Positions 46,694 to 57,452 of a DNA stretch of 57,452 nucleotides are shown piece by piece. The DNA is taken from NCBI GenBank assembly GCA_000310025.1, contig FN649742.1:1191909-1249360 (forward strand), given 5' to 3'. Made by a program: the position numbers and the translations under genes. The notes under the pieces were generated by a model that saw nothing but the letters and a program-made list of their open reading frames with translations, was not told where the DNA came from and ran no database searches. Source of the DNA: Ectocarpus siliculosus (Eukaryota > Sar > Phaeophyceae > Ectocarpales > Ectocarpaceae). Position 1 is the stretch's first letter. Every line of letters begins with the position of its first letter.

Positions 46694-48235
46694 AATCCAG
46701 TCCGACGTCTCGGATTGGCTTTCTCCTCGCCATGCGGCTTGGGGAGTGGCATGCGCATAGGGCACCAGGGGGAAGTCCTGCGTGGCGCACAGCTTAGAGG
46801 AAGAGGGCTCCAGTGTTGTAGGATTCAGATGTGCAGACGGAACATAGAAGAGAATGGTTCCTTCTAGAAGGCGCGGAGCGATGTAACTCCCCGCGGAAAG
46901 ATAAAACAGGGGACAGGATCTAGTAGCCCCTGCTTGAGTAGAGGATCCTGGGCCCTCTGGTGTCGTTCCTACCGACACCCAAGGCAACAGCTACTGCTGC
47001 TGCCGTTCTGCAAGAGTAATAACAAGTGAATTCTTCTTCACGGGTCAACCAGACTTCATCACGCGCGCATACCACCACACCAGGTTGAAAATGCGGGCAT
47101 ATTGGCGCGGTCGCGGAGCGCTCTTGTAGAATATGGTCGCGCTTGCTTGAGAGGAAGACTTTCTATGGAATGCACGGACTAGTCGGGGTCTTGTCGAATA
47201 TGGTTAGCTGTGAGAGAGGAATAGTGTGCAGGTTCGTTGGGAGTGGTGCTGGTGATTCTCGTACAAAAGTAGAACGCCTCCCCACCCGCGTCTGGAAATT
47301 GTTCACTACCGCATCAGGAGTTGTTGTCGGTTGAAAGATATGTGATGCAGCATACGTCTTCATGTTAGTAGCGCCGGTGAGCTCGTGCGGCCGCACGTTT
47401 CTTTCAAAGGACCATTTTGACAGATTTGCATGAATCGCTACACGTTTGCATGTTAGCCGCGCTCTCCACATGCACACACATGCAGTCTAGACTACGCTTT
47501 GCATAATTTTCAAAGATTTGTTGCCATAAGTTCCGAGTTAATGCCCATTCGATAGCACGGTACGTTGCGTACGCGGGATCACTGGGTTGTTGGGGATTTT
47601 TTCGCGCGCGGGGGGGAAGGTTCACGTACTTGAAGCACATAGGCAAGTTCCTTGAGAAAATTGCCGTCTTTGCGAGGAGTCATCTGAACGCACCAGCCAA
47701 CCCGATCTATCTGTTTCAGTCAGAGTGCCTTTTGCCTCTCAAGCCGTTTCAAAGATGCTGCACGCTTGTTCATACCACGAGCTGAACGTGTTACCTACAT
47801 AACAAGCGACTCGATTGATGCAGAACCCGACCCTCTTGATGCCGAGCCGCTTGGCCGCCCGAGTGGTGCAGCCTGAGTGCTGATGTTCGTGGTGTGCTGG
47901 GGGCAGAACTCCGTATTATTCCGCACTCACACCCCACCGTAGGTAGCTACATGTCGCTGGAGCTGCCCGTTTTCATGCGGATTTATGCAGAGCACACCGC
48001 ATGAGTACAGCAGCTTGTTTTTCGATACTCCGGGGTATTACAGATGAGCTTGTGGGTTCGAGTGAGCAATATGCATGACGTGCCGGACAGCAGTGAGCGT
48101 GGGCGCTGATGATGGATGTGCGAATCGGCGATTGTGCCGCAACATGGGCCCACCTCTACTACATCGTATTCTTAGTCGCGGGCCCCCCATGCCGGACTTC
48201 ACACTTCACAGCACTGCACTCTGCACGTTCCGTGC
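46651..48235. other. Intergenic region between FBP and AP4B1
   Basis: Contains the FBP 3' UTR and the AP4B1 promoter. A minus-strand open frame at 46526-46987 overlaps the end of FBP and has no recognisable domain. No other supported feature. Confidence 0.6.
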
Positions 48236-48259
48236 GTGAGAGAGGGTAAGCGGACTGCC

Positions 48260-51200
48260 ATGAGCATGAACCAGTATGGAAACTCGAACCAGCCCCAGCG
48301 TGGCCCTGCGCAACAACCGCCACCATCCCAATCTAACCCTACCGGTGGGAGCTACTTCGTTGACCAAAAGAAGGGGGAAATCAATGAGCTGAAGCAGGTG
48401 TGTGTTCGAAGCAACAGTCTACTCCCCGCCGTGGTTGTTGCAGTGCTGGTTGCAACAAGGACGGCATTAGCGGCTGCAGTAGCAGTGATTCAGTCCTGCC
48501 TCGGTACATGGGCTTGTCTGTATCGGCCTGTTGTTGTGTTGAGCTCCAATTGCAGCTGTGCAAGCATCACGGCTCGACCGGCGACCACGACACGCAGTAG
48601 CAAGTAGCGTTTGTTTGCCTCTTACAGTCCTCATGACTCTCCTGTACTGAAGTGGCCTGCTGCTCAATTGGTTCACTGCGGTGGACATAGCTTGAACAAC
48701 ACCGTGGCAAACACCGCTACTGTTGTTTGGCCTGGGAGGTCGTCCACCTGCTCATGGTTCAAAAGTTTAGTCGCTGGCACTGCCGCCGCTGGAGCATGCT
48801 GCAGCTTGTAATCTCTCCGCTTCTCGTCGCCGAAGAACTCGAATTTAGCGTGTACCAGCAGCCTGGTCGTTGCTGTACGGCGTGAAGGTCACTGAATGAG
48901 TGATTGATCGAGACCTGAAACCCCGTGTCTGCACGCCGTTTGACTGGGGCCCCTCCCCCCCTTTCCGCCCAAACCCTCTTCAATACTTGGTTTTGCGCGA
49001 CCGTGCACAGCTGTTGCGCGCCGTCAGCGTGGACAGAGACCCTAAGAAGAAGCGAGAGGTCATCAAAAAGGTAAATACGCCCAACGAAGGAGTGGAATAC
49101 ATCGGACCCATTATATTCACGCGCCCGACCGCGCCTGCATTTGGGCGGTGAGCAACCGATCAAGTAGCGAGCGTGTGGCGCCTGATGTTCCGCTTACGAA
49201 TGCTATGTAGAGGAGCCACGGGCGTGGGGTACAGAGTGGAGGTTTTGGAATCCCCGACCTGTCCGCCCGGAGAGTGTTCTCGCTCGTCCCACCCTTACAA
49301 CCCCCCCGCCCCCTCCCCTCTCTCCTTGAAAAGGTAATCGCCTACATGACGCTGGGTATAGACGTGAGCCGGCTGTTCACGGAGATGATGCTGGCGATCG
49401 AGACGCGCGACCTGGTGGTGAAGAAAATGGTGTACCTGTACCTCTGCACCTACGCCAGGCAGAAGCCAGATCTGGCCATCATGTGCATCAACACCCTGCA
49501 GCGAGATTGGTACGTAACAACGTTGCGACTTATCATACAGCAGTACTTCATCAACGCAACCCCTTTGCCCCAACCACCGGCCTTGCGTACCTGCCTGTTG
49601 CCTCATCTGTATTCACGCGCGTGCAGCGGTAGTAGGGGGGTAGGGGGGGTCCGCAGTTTCTGCCGGGAGGACACGAGAGTGGGAGCAGCACGAAAGGTGT
49701 GCTGAGGCTTGGGGAGAGCCTCCGCTGCGTTTGGATGGGCGCGAGCAGCTGAGAAATCTCTCGTGTAGTTCATACCCGCGGTGCTTAGAGTATGCTCATC
49801 GTGGTTCAAAACGTATGACGCGAGAGCCTCGTACCGACCAGAAAGAACATCGTCAAGCATTTTCAATAGGATGACCGATTCCTTCATTGATCAGCGGTTT
49901 ATTTCCCTGGGACATACAGCCCCGAAGAGCCGCGTTACAACGGTGAAGCGGTAAAAGGGGAAACTACAAAACTACCACCCCGTAAACCATACTCCATGTA
50001 GCCACCCACGAGCGAGAGCCAGCAATTAAACCACCTCTCGACACCGGTACATGCATTCAGTAGTCTCGAGACTTGAGACTCCAGCACTAGCACATCTGTT
50101 CCTCCCCTCTCCCCTCCAACGCCAACTGCGCACCCCCCTGGCCACGACCACCTCCAGCAACAACCAAGACCCCATGGTTCGCGGCCTGGCTCTGCGGTCT
50201 CTGTGCTCCCTGAGGCTTCCGGCGATGGTGGAGTACATCTCCGACCCCCTCAAGGCCAGCCTAACGGACGCCAACTCGTACGTGCGGAAGACGGGGGTGA
50301 TGGCCATCCTTAAGATGTGGCACCTCTGGCCCCAAGCGGTGGAAGACGGCGCCATGGTAGACACGCTATACAACATGCTGCAGGACACTGATGCGCAGGT
50401 GATCTCATGAATGGAGCCGAATTTTCTTACAACGACGGTTCGGAACCTCTTTCAATCTTTTTGTTCGGGGTGGTTCGGGAGAGGGTTTACCTCGTTTCGT
50501 CGGGTATCGTTCTTGTAGGCGTTGCTGTCAACATAAGCTCCATGCACAACTTTTGGCTTGATGCTATGATCTGGACGGTGAAAGAGCTGAGTCTGTTGTC
50601 TACGACGAACGTGTGCGTGCCCCTGTGGAGCCTCTTGTTACAGCCAGGCAATGTGTTTCTGTCCTTCAGGGTTCTCCCGCAGTCTCTCCCACGCGTACAT
50701 GTTACCCGCACTCGACTATTAACTATCCGCACATGTGCGTTTTGTGCGCTTGAGCGGTTCCCGCCCGCCCATCGATGACAAAAATCACCACAACTTTTTT
50801 TTTCTATATAGGTGGTGGCGAACTGCGTTGTGGTGTTGAACGAGATTATGGCGGACGCGGGGGGGATGGCGACGAACACGGCCATCGTGCACCACCTCCT
50901 GGGGAGACTGGAAGACTTCAACGAGTGGGGGGTGTGCCACATCCTCGCCTTGGTGTCCAGGTTAGTCTAGTCTTGGCCTCTTTTTGCCTTGTCTCTGTTG
51001 ACCAGAACGCAAGTCTTGTTTTTGTGTTGTTGGCGTAGTATGGTAATGGTAGAGGGTAGCGTTGGTCAGAGTGAGACGACCAATTTGGCGCGCGAACACG
51101 GGAAGCGTCGTGTGGGGTGGAAGACTGCTAGTCGGGGTGACTGGTTGTCCTTCTGTCCGTCTCTTGCTTGTTCCAGAGCGCGACTTTGCTGGGTATTGTT

Positions 51201-54200
51201 GCGTGTCCGCGTGCTGCTTGGCAACGACGGCCTGCAACGAGACTACTTTTGTGCAAGGGGGTCGGCCACATTTTCGGCGAGAGGAAGAGGTGTATAAAAA
51301 AAAACGCTCCTCCTTGCGAACGGGAATGAATGCTAAAGAGTCATGTCAACTGAAAGCTCCCCGGCTCGACAAGCGACGAGTGACCCCCTCTTCCGCCGCT
51401 TCATGCTATGCTGGCAGGCACGAGCCTGCTGATGAAGACGAGGCCTTCGAAATCATGAACCTCGTGGACCCTGTGCTGCGCACGAGCAACAGCGGTGCCG
51501 TTCTAGCCGCGGTGAATTGCTTCCTCCTCTTGACCAAAAACATGCCGGACATGCGATATCAGGTGCCGCCGCTGATGCTAATTTGCGGTAGATGGTGTTA
51601 TCATAGCTCGCGAAGATAGCGATATCAGGTGTTGCCAGTGATGCTCTGCTGCGGTAGATGGTGTTACCATAGCTCGCGAAGATAGCACACGAGGACGCCA
51701 GTCATTGGGCGGCATTTTGTTTTTCGGCTCGTTTTTTCTGAGGCGGCGGTTAGTTGCTGCGTCGGGAGTTCTGCTTGTTTGTGTTGAAAGGAAGCATTGG
51801 TTCCTTGAGGAGATCACCACTCACCTCATTCTGTGCTGAGCAACAAGGCCGATGGTTTCAGATGTTCCAAGCGTTTCTGGCTGCCTCTGTGTACCCTTCC
51901 GGCAGGAATAGCTTATCGCAATGCCTTTTGTGTGGAGTTGTATGCTCCCCAGCTTGTCGCTCTTCCGAGTCTCGTGTTCGGCGCGCAGAACAGCACAATT
52001 GGCAGCGTTTCGGTGTTTTACGTGGGGGGGTGAGAGGGCGAACGTGCGAGACGAAAAAAGTATGGCCAGCACTTGGCGAGTGCACAGCGTGGGTACCCAA
52101 GAGGACTCTTCAATGTACCGTTGCTAGATATCTTGATCTGCCCTTTCGCCGGGAGAGCTCTTACACATGCCACAACCTTACCTAGCCACGTCCAAGTCAC
52201 GATCGACACCGCGATAGAAATCGACATGTATCCATTCGACGATGACGTCACACATGATGACGTCACATGATGACGTCACACACGATGACGCCGCTGTTCA
52301 CACTCCTCGCACACGACCCCGGACCCACGCGCAGGTCTACGAGCGCACGAAAGCGCCGCTGCTGACGTTGATGGCGGGAGGGTCTTCGGAGACGGTGTAC
52401 TGCATCCTCAAGCACCTGGAGGGGATGCTACCCCGCTGCCCCGGCGTTTTCGACGACGAGTACCGGCAGTTTTTTACTAGGTGGGGCATTTTTTGTGTCC
52501 GCGGGGGCGCCGAAAGTTGGCCGATGTTGGTGTGAGTTGAGGTCTTCGTAGGAGTGGTGCCTTAGGAAACCTGTGGTATGACACTATTATGGTTCTGATA
52601 GATAGCGTCAAGCATGTTTTGTTGTATTCTCGTCTGTTGTTCCTCTTCTCATGACAGCAGTACCAGTCTCAAGGAGGAGAACGAAGACTGCAAATACAGT
52701 TCTACAACCGACCGCGAAGGCCCACTCCCACCCTATGCTCGCTTTTTTGCACACAACACCACCAGGTACAACGAGCCCACGGGGGTCAAGTACGCCAAGG
52801 TGCGCTGCCTGGCACTGCTGGCGGACTCGACTACGGCCGAGGCCGTCATCGCCGAGCTAGGGGAGTACGCCGGAGACATGGACCCCCTGCTCGCCCGGCA
52901 GGCCATGCGGGCCGTCGGGAAGATCTGCCTCCGGCTGCCTGGGTCTGCCGCTGCCGCGATCGAGCGGCTGATCGACCTCATGGGGATGGATGTGAGCGTG
53001 GGGGATTTGGGGGGGGGGGTGCTCGTAGGCGTGCATGCTGTAGTCGTTGACCTCTCATCCCTGCAAAAAGGTGAGGGGGGCGATTTGCTCCCGGTCGGGT
53101 GTACAGTCTGTGGCGGTGGCATCCGTGTCTTGGTGTGCGATATTTTGGAGGGTTATTTGGTTGCAGTAGTGTAAGGAAGGTGCTACCCTGGTTGGTCGTT
53201 TTGTTTAGCAGTCCACTGTCTGCTCCAAGTTCACCCTCCGGCAATCTCCTCTGATTGATCGCGGCCTGCCTAATATAGACGTACCTAGACTCGACGTCGT
53301 CGTGCTGACCGGCCTGATGGAAGTGCCCGAGCCGATGGCCTGGTGTTGGCGACTTGGTACGTAGGTGCCGAAACACGAACTGGTCGACGTATGTACATGC
53401 GTCGGTGCGTGCATTGGCCCGGCGGGGTGCTTGTTGGTATGTTTGCTTGTCGTGCTCACCCTGTGTTGTGTGCTTTTGGTTGGAACCAGGTGAGCTACGT
53501 CAAGGCGGAGGCGGTGCAGGTGGTGGAGGTGCTGTTGAGGAAGTACCCCCAGTGGCGCACGGAGGTTCTGCCGTCGCTCCAGAGGTAAGAAGAGAAGAGG
53601 GCACTGTCGTCCTGTCGGTTGCTTGCCATGATCATGGCCGGGTTTCCAATCGGAACCCGATCCAGCAGAGCAACCGCATCGATGCGCTGAATCGAAGCTA
53701 GACATGTGCACGAAAATCGACCCCGAACCCTCACCGAGTATGTAGACGCGGCATTGTTGTGTGTTTTTGACTTTTTTTCTTAGGGTTGGGTTTCGAAGCT
53801 AGTTTTAAGACCCCAGGCAGGAGAGCCGGGCAGAGCTTAGCAGAATTTTGTGCACGTACAGCAGCCGGCATTGTTGCGCTATACAGCTGGACGACCGCAG
53901 GTTCGCGAAAGGTTTGCAGGTTGGCTGGCACCCACCTTGGTACTCGCAGTGCAAGAGAGCTCGCGACGGGTCGGTTTGGAAAGTGTGTATTGCTTAGACA
54001 CGCGACTCCTCCCCCCGTTAGTCAACCTACTGCCGCAGACCCCCCCCCCGAGCCTGGTCCGGTGAGAACCGGGCGTGCTCCGTCCCGGCTTTGTAGGGAT
54101 GCGAGGTCAATGGTCTAACGACTACGGCATGCACGACTATGATAAGCCCCACCCTTGTTTAAAATCTCGCGACCTCGGTGACCCGGCAGTGCTACGTGAT

Positions 54201-57200
54201 GTTGTCGTATGTTTCTCCTACGGAAGAATGCGCGTCATGTTTTTGCTTGCTTGGTTCTGCACCTTTCTCTGCTCACTCAACCACAAGATACCTATTAATA
54301 CATTAAACCTGGCTGCATTCTTTCAGGTGTCTGAAACACATCGACGAGCCCGCGGGCAAGGCGGCAGTGATCTGGATGGTGGGGGAGTACGGCGATGAAA
54401 TCACGGTAAATATTTGATTTATTTTTTTGGCCCCTTTGTCGCCGTTGTTTGGTCGCACATCGACCGCGCGTAAGTTTTTTTGGCGTTCCTGCCGGTGTTG
54501 TTGCTGCCGGTGCTATTGTTGTGTCTGCTCTTTGAAGCTTCTTCCGCCTGCTGTGCTTCCCCGAGCTTGAGGGTGCGGCAGAAAAGGGTGCTCGTGAGCC
54601 ACCAGGAGGACGGGGCACGAGGCATGACCTCCCCCCCCCCCCCCGTCTGGGGTGGCTTTGTTGGTGCTCGCTAACTGACATCACAGGAGGCCCCGTATAT
54701 GCTAGAGCCCTTGGTCGACGCGTGGGAGGAGGAGCCGTCGTCCCAGATCAAGATGCACCTCCTGACGGCTGCTGTAAAGCTCTTCTTCAAGCGTCCCCCC
54801 GAGATGCAGGTACTGCTGTAAAGTAAAGAGGATTGTGCTTGCGCACAGCACCCTTCCATCTGTGCGGTTTTCTCGACCCTTGTGTTGATGAGCAGATAAG
54901 CATGAACGTTGGGAGTTCAACCACGGCCGCGACATCGTTCGGGGAGCGCTGAGGCGGCAAAAATTGACAACATGGACGAGGGAATCCCTTGCCGAACCCT
55001 TTCTCGCGTCGAGGCGTGCAAGAAGGGCTGCTGTGACTGACCCCCGTCGACCGGTACACCTGCCTGTACAAGCGCCGATAGCTGTGTAATATGCCTGTGT
55101 AGGCGCCCAGAGCTGATGGAATATGATGAGAGACCGAAAGCTTCTATAGGCCGTCCTGTCCTGTCTCCCTCCATGTATACATACACATGCAACAGACACG
55201 GACGAGAGTACTTCCCCCCCCTCCACCCGCGTCCAAAACACACGCCTCCCCCTCTCTCTCTCTGCCCATCCGAAACCGAATTCCAGTCTATGCTGGGCAG
55301 GCTGCTGGCAAGAGCCGTGAACGATCTGTCTTCTCAGGACCTGCACGATAGAGCCCTGCTGTACCACCGCTTGCTCAAGCACGACCCCGAGGTGGCCCGG
55401 CGGGTTTGCTGTTGCGAGAGGCCTCCCGTGAGCGGGGAGTTTGCCGAGGACAGGGACACCGGTATGGACACGGACGTGACCCTCTCTTGTACTCTGAGTC
55501 CGCTTGTATGACCGGAGCTTTTATTTATTTTACGAAGATATACATACAAAAACAGAAAGAGTACTCGTTCGAGACAACAACAGCAGTAGCCCTTTTCTTG
55601 CACGAGCCCCGGGTTTTCCAAAGGCGGAGCGGGGGTGATTTGCTCTTGGAAGGGTCTGCACTTGTACGTTTATCGACTCCATACGGTGAAGACCGCAGGC
55701 AGGTACTGTATTCCGAGGGGCCGTGCAAGTCACACACTCTCCTTTCCGAAGAATCGGAAATCGATACGCGAAAGGAGGGTAATGGTTGTACACATCAAGT
55801 TGTTTTCCCTTGGGCCTACTGGTATGATGTTTCCCGGCCTTGGTCCTGCGCGTCTCTGCTGCTGACTGTCGGTCGTTGTGGCCGTCTTTGTTCGCCTTTT
55901 TTCTGCGGCAGGCCGACGGGATGTCGTCTTCAGCGAGTTCAACACGCTGTCCATGGTGTACGACGATCACAGCGACAACTTCACGCTGCCGGAGTTCAGA
56001 GCCAAGGTGCGTTTCGATACCTCGGCTCGTCCCTCTCGCTTGGTTTTATATCCCGGGGTTCTTTGATAAGTAAGTCGACGCAGCTTTTCCTTCATCCGGT
56101 GGCGGGGTCGATATCGAGAGGCGGGTTGGAGCTCGAAGGAGAGAAGCACGGGAGTCTTGGTTTAGGGTGAATCGCTCGGCCACTGGTTTATTGTAGACCA
56201 CGGCTTCGAAGCTGGACTGTTGTAGGATCTTCGACACTTGAGCCTCTTGAAAAATAGAGTTGATGCGCAGGCCTTTTGTTTGTTTGGCTGGCGTGTATTG
56301 CAGCAAAAGGTTTTGATGATATCCGCATGTAAACGAACGAATGACCCCACAAGAAGCAAGCAGCATCCTCAAACTGAAACGAGGGCTTGTTTTACACCAT
56401 TTCGGCGGCGATTGTGGTGTCTCTCCCTGTGAAACGTTGCGATAGCCGTACCTGTATCGCCAACGTACGTGACGCGGCGGTAACATCGGGCACACGTTTC
56501 TCGTGCGCACGGAAACAGCCCCCCATGCGGCTCTTTGTTTATTCTGTGTTATTCCTACTCCCGTCCACCTCCAACCCTTGCATTTCTTTTATCTGTTGCT
56601 CTCTCTCCTTGCGTTGTCTGTCCCTCTCTCGCCTTTCTTTGTTCCTCTCTATCCCCTACCGCTCTCCCCCCTACCGCAGAAAGTAAAGAACACCCGCGCC
56701 ATCCCCGGTGAAGCCGAGGCCAACGACCTTGCCGACCTAGGGCTGGCGCTCGAGCGCTCCAAGGCTGACCAGCAACAGCTCTACGACGCGGCGGTAACGG
56801 CGCCTGCGGGGGGGGGAGGGGGGACGAGCGGTGGCGACGTTGCGCCCCCCGCTGCGGCTGCGCCGGAAGTCGATTTACTCGGGCTCATGGGGGGCGACGA
56901 GAACGGAGGGGGCTGGGGCGGGGGAGGGAGTCAGGCGGCGCCGACGGCAGCAGGAGGGGGGGTTGAGTTCCAAACAGGTACAATGTGTGGTTGCTGTTTG
57001 GTCTTGTTGTTGCGTTGTTTCTGTAGAGTTTGTCGTCCTGGCCTTTCTTTTGTGTGTCTGGTCGAGTGCAGTGTGGCCGTGGTACATGGACTTGAAGGGG
57101 CGGCCTTGTTTTCTCACTCTTTTTTTTTTTTCGTGTCGCGAATTTCCTTGCGGCCGTTCTTATTTTGTCCCGGCCTGCCCCCTCTCCTCTCTCTCTCTCT

Positions 57201-57452
57201 GTTTCTCTGGGCCGCAGCTGAATTTTACTCGCGCTGTTCTGGTTTCCCCATGTGATCCATACCTCAGCCTTGCTGACCTCCCAGGTGTCCCACTACTACT
57301 TTGGTACTCACGACCCTACCCCAAGGATCATGGTCAACGGCCCCGCCGCCCCCCCGTGTTGTACTCGTATCCCCCCCTCCGTCTCGAAAGGGACGCGTGG
57401 TCAATGGTCAAATGACTACGGCAAGCAACAAATGAGTACGCCCCCCCCCCCT
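48260..57452 (+). CDS. AP4B1: AP-4 adaptor complex beta subunit (beta-4 adaptin), 3' end beyond window
   Basis: Large subunit of the AP-4 coat that sorts cargo at the trans-Golgi network. Exons: 48260-48397, 49011-49070, 49334-49509, 50158-50398, 50812-50960, 51418-51562, 52335-52480, 52766-52991, 53490-53584, 54327-54405, 54687-54809, 55287-55461, 55912-56006, 56680-56977. All are in phase, about 715 codons so far. A Gln/Pro/Asn-rich N-tail precedes the adaptin trunk: AYMTLGIDVSRLFTEMM, LVYLYLCTYARQKPDLAIM-like block in exon 3, DPMVRGLALRSLCSLR, SYVRKTGVMAILK. AP-4-specific similarity is clearest at RKYPQW, APYMLEPLVDAWEEE, FFKRPPEMQ, HDRALLYHRLL and VVFSEFNTLSMVYDD. Exon 14 is a Gly/Ala-rich hinge with DLLGLMG; the C-terminal ear is not in the window. 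An in-frame ATG at 48236 is an alternative start. Confidence 0.93.
51555..51686 (+). repeat. 66-bp tandem duplication spanning the AP4B1 exon 6 donor
   Basis: Copy 1 (51555-51620) and copy 2 (51621-51686) are adjacent and about 90% alike. Each starts GATATCAGGTG and ends GCTCGCGAAGATAGC. The duplicated unit includes the last 8 coding bases of exon 6 and its GT donor, so a second potential donor exists at 51628-51630. Using the first keeps the frame to exon 7; the second would add 66 nt (22 codons), with TAG codons in the inserted frame. Confidence 0.93.
52243..52278. promoter_or_regulatory. Cluster of three TGACGTCA palindromes
   Basis: Perfect TGACGTCA octamers at 52243, 52258 and 52271, with a fourth degenerate one (TGACGCC) at 52286, in the AP4B1 intron between exons 6 and 7. 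TGACGTCA is the binding sequence of CREB/ATF-type bZIP proteins. The cluster could be an intronic enhancer or just a short imperfect tandem repeat (GATGACGTCACA units). Confidence 0.6.
53013..53072 (+). repeat. Dispersed G-tract-linked repeat, copy D
   Basis: A G run then GTGCTCGTAGGCGTGCATGC, with a deletion of the TTAGACCA part seen in other copies, then CATCCCTGCAAAA. It lies in the AP4B1 intron just after exon 8. Confidence 0.75.
54050..54153 (-). repeat. Dispersed repeat, copy C (long form, inverted)
   Basis: Begins GAGCCTGGTCCGGTGAGAAC and ends GCACGACTATGATAAGCCCC. It is the full-length reverse-orientation counterpart of 8277-8383, in the AP4B1 intron after exon 9. Confidence 0.85.
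57389..57452 (-). repeat. Dispersed repeat, copy F, cut by window end
   Basis: Reads GGTCAATGGTCAAATGACTA then AATGAGTACGCCCC and a C run that reaches the last base. Same family and orientation as 54050-54153, slightly diverged. It lies after the last resolved AP4B1 exon. Confidence 0.75.

Noticed and set aside
57218-57255. Possible AP4B1 exon 15 with an early stop
   Set aside because: It would end the protein before the C-terminal ear after a few non-conserved residues. The true next exon is more likely beyond the window.

Overview
The window is intron-dense nuclear DNA of a eukaryote, most likely a photosynthetic stramenopile, with a brown alga as the best guess. The evidence is: (1) small exons separated by introns of 0.2-2 kb; (2) a plastid-type fructose-1,6-bisphosphatase whose N-terminus looks like a signal peptide followed by an Ala/Phe cleavage site, as in secondary plastids; (3) an AP-4 adaptor subunit; (4) a cellular RNA-dependent RNA polymerase. 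The species assignment is inference. No bacterial operon features, rRNA genes, tRNA genes or CRISPR arrays were seen.

Layout. 1-17.9 kb: minus-strand RNA-silencing RNA-dependent RNA polymerase (RDR) with an N-terminal RRM, assembled here from 26 phase-consistent exons (1140 codons, C-terminus not found). Its introns carry a 390-bp palindrome, a telomere-like tract and copies of a dispersed repeat. 17.9-21.4 kb: repeat-bearing intergenic DNA. 21.4-26.0 kb: minus-strand PhoD-like phosphatase (C-terminal half resolved in six exons), with a long linker insertion and without the usual metal-binding GDVH motif. 26-29.35 kb: no convincing gene; two hairpin/foldback elements. 29.35-30.1 kb: minus-strand acidic protein with a DPY30-like helical motif. 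31.5-41.6 kb: minus-strand large ARM/HEAT-like protein of unknown function. 41.85-46.65 kb: plus-strand plastid fructose-1,6-bisphosphatase (FBP), divergent from the ARM/HEAT gene across about 240 bp or less. 48.26-57.45 kb: plus-strand AP-4 complex beta subunit (AP4B1), 14 exons, running off the right edge.

The genes do not form a pathway; they are independent housekeeping or regulatory loci. RDR makes dsRNA for small-RNA silencing, FBP serves the Calvin cycle or gluconeogenesis, and AP4B1 sorts trans-Golgi cargo. Exon borders were called by eye from splice signals, reading phase and family conservation. The phase closes across all 26 RDR exons, all 8 FBP exons and all 14 AP4B1 exons, which supports those models. 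The most interesting items are the RDR with four GC-AG introns and a large foldback in one intron, a duplicated splice donor in AP4B1, a G/C-tract-linked dispersed repeat, and a PhoD-like enzyme that may have lost metal ligands.
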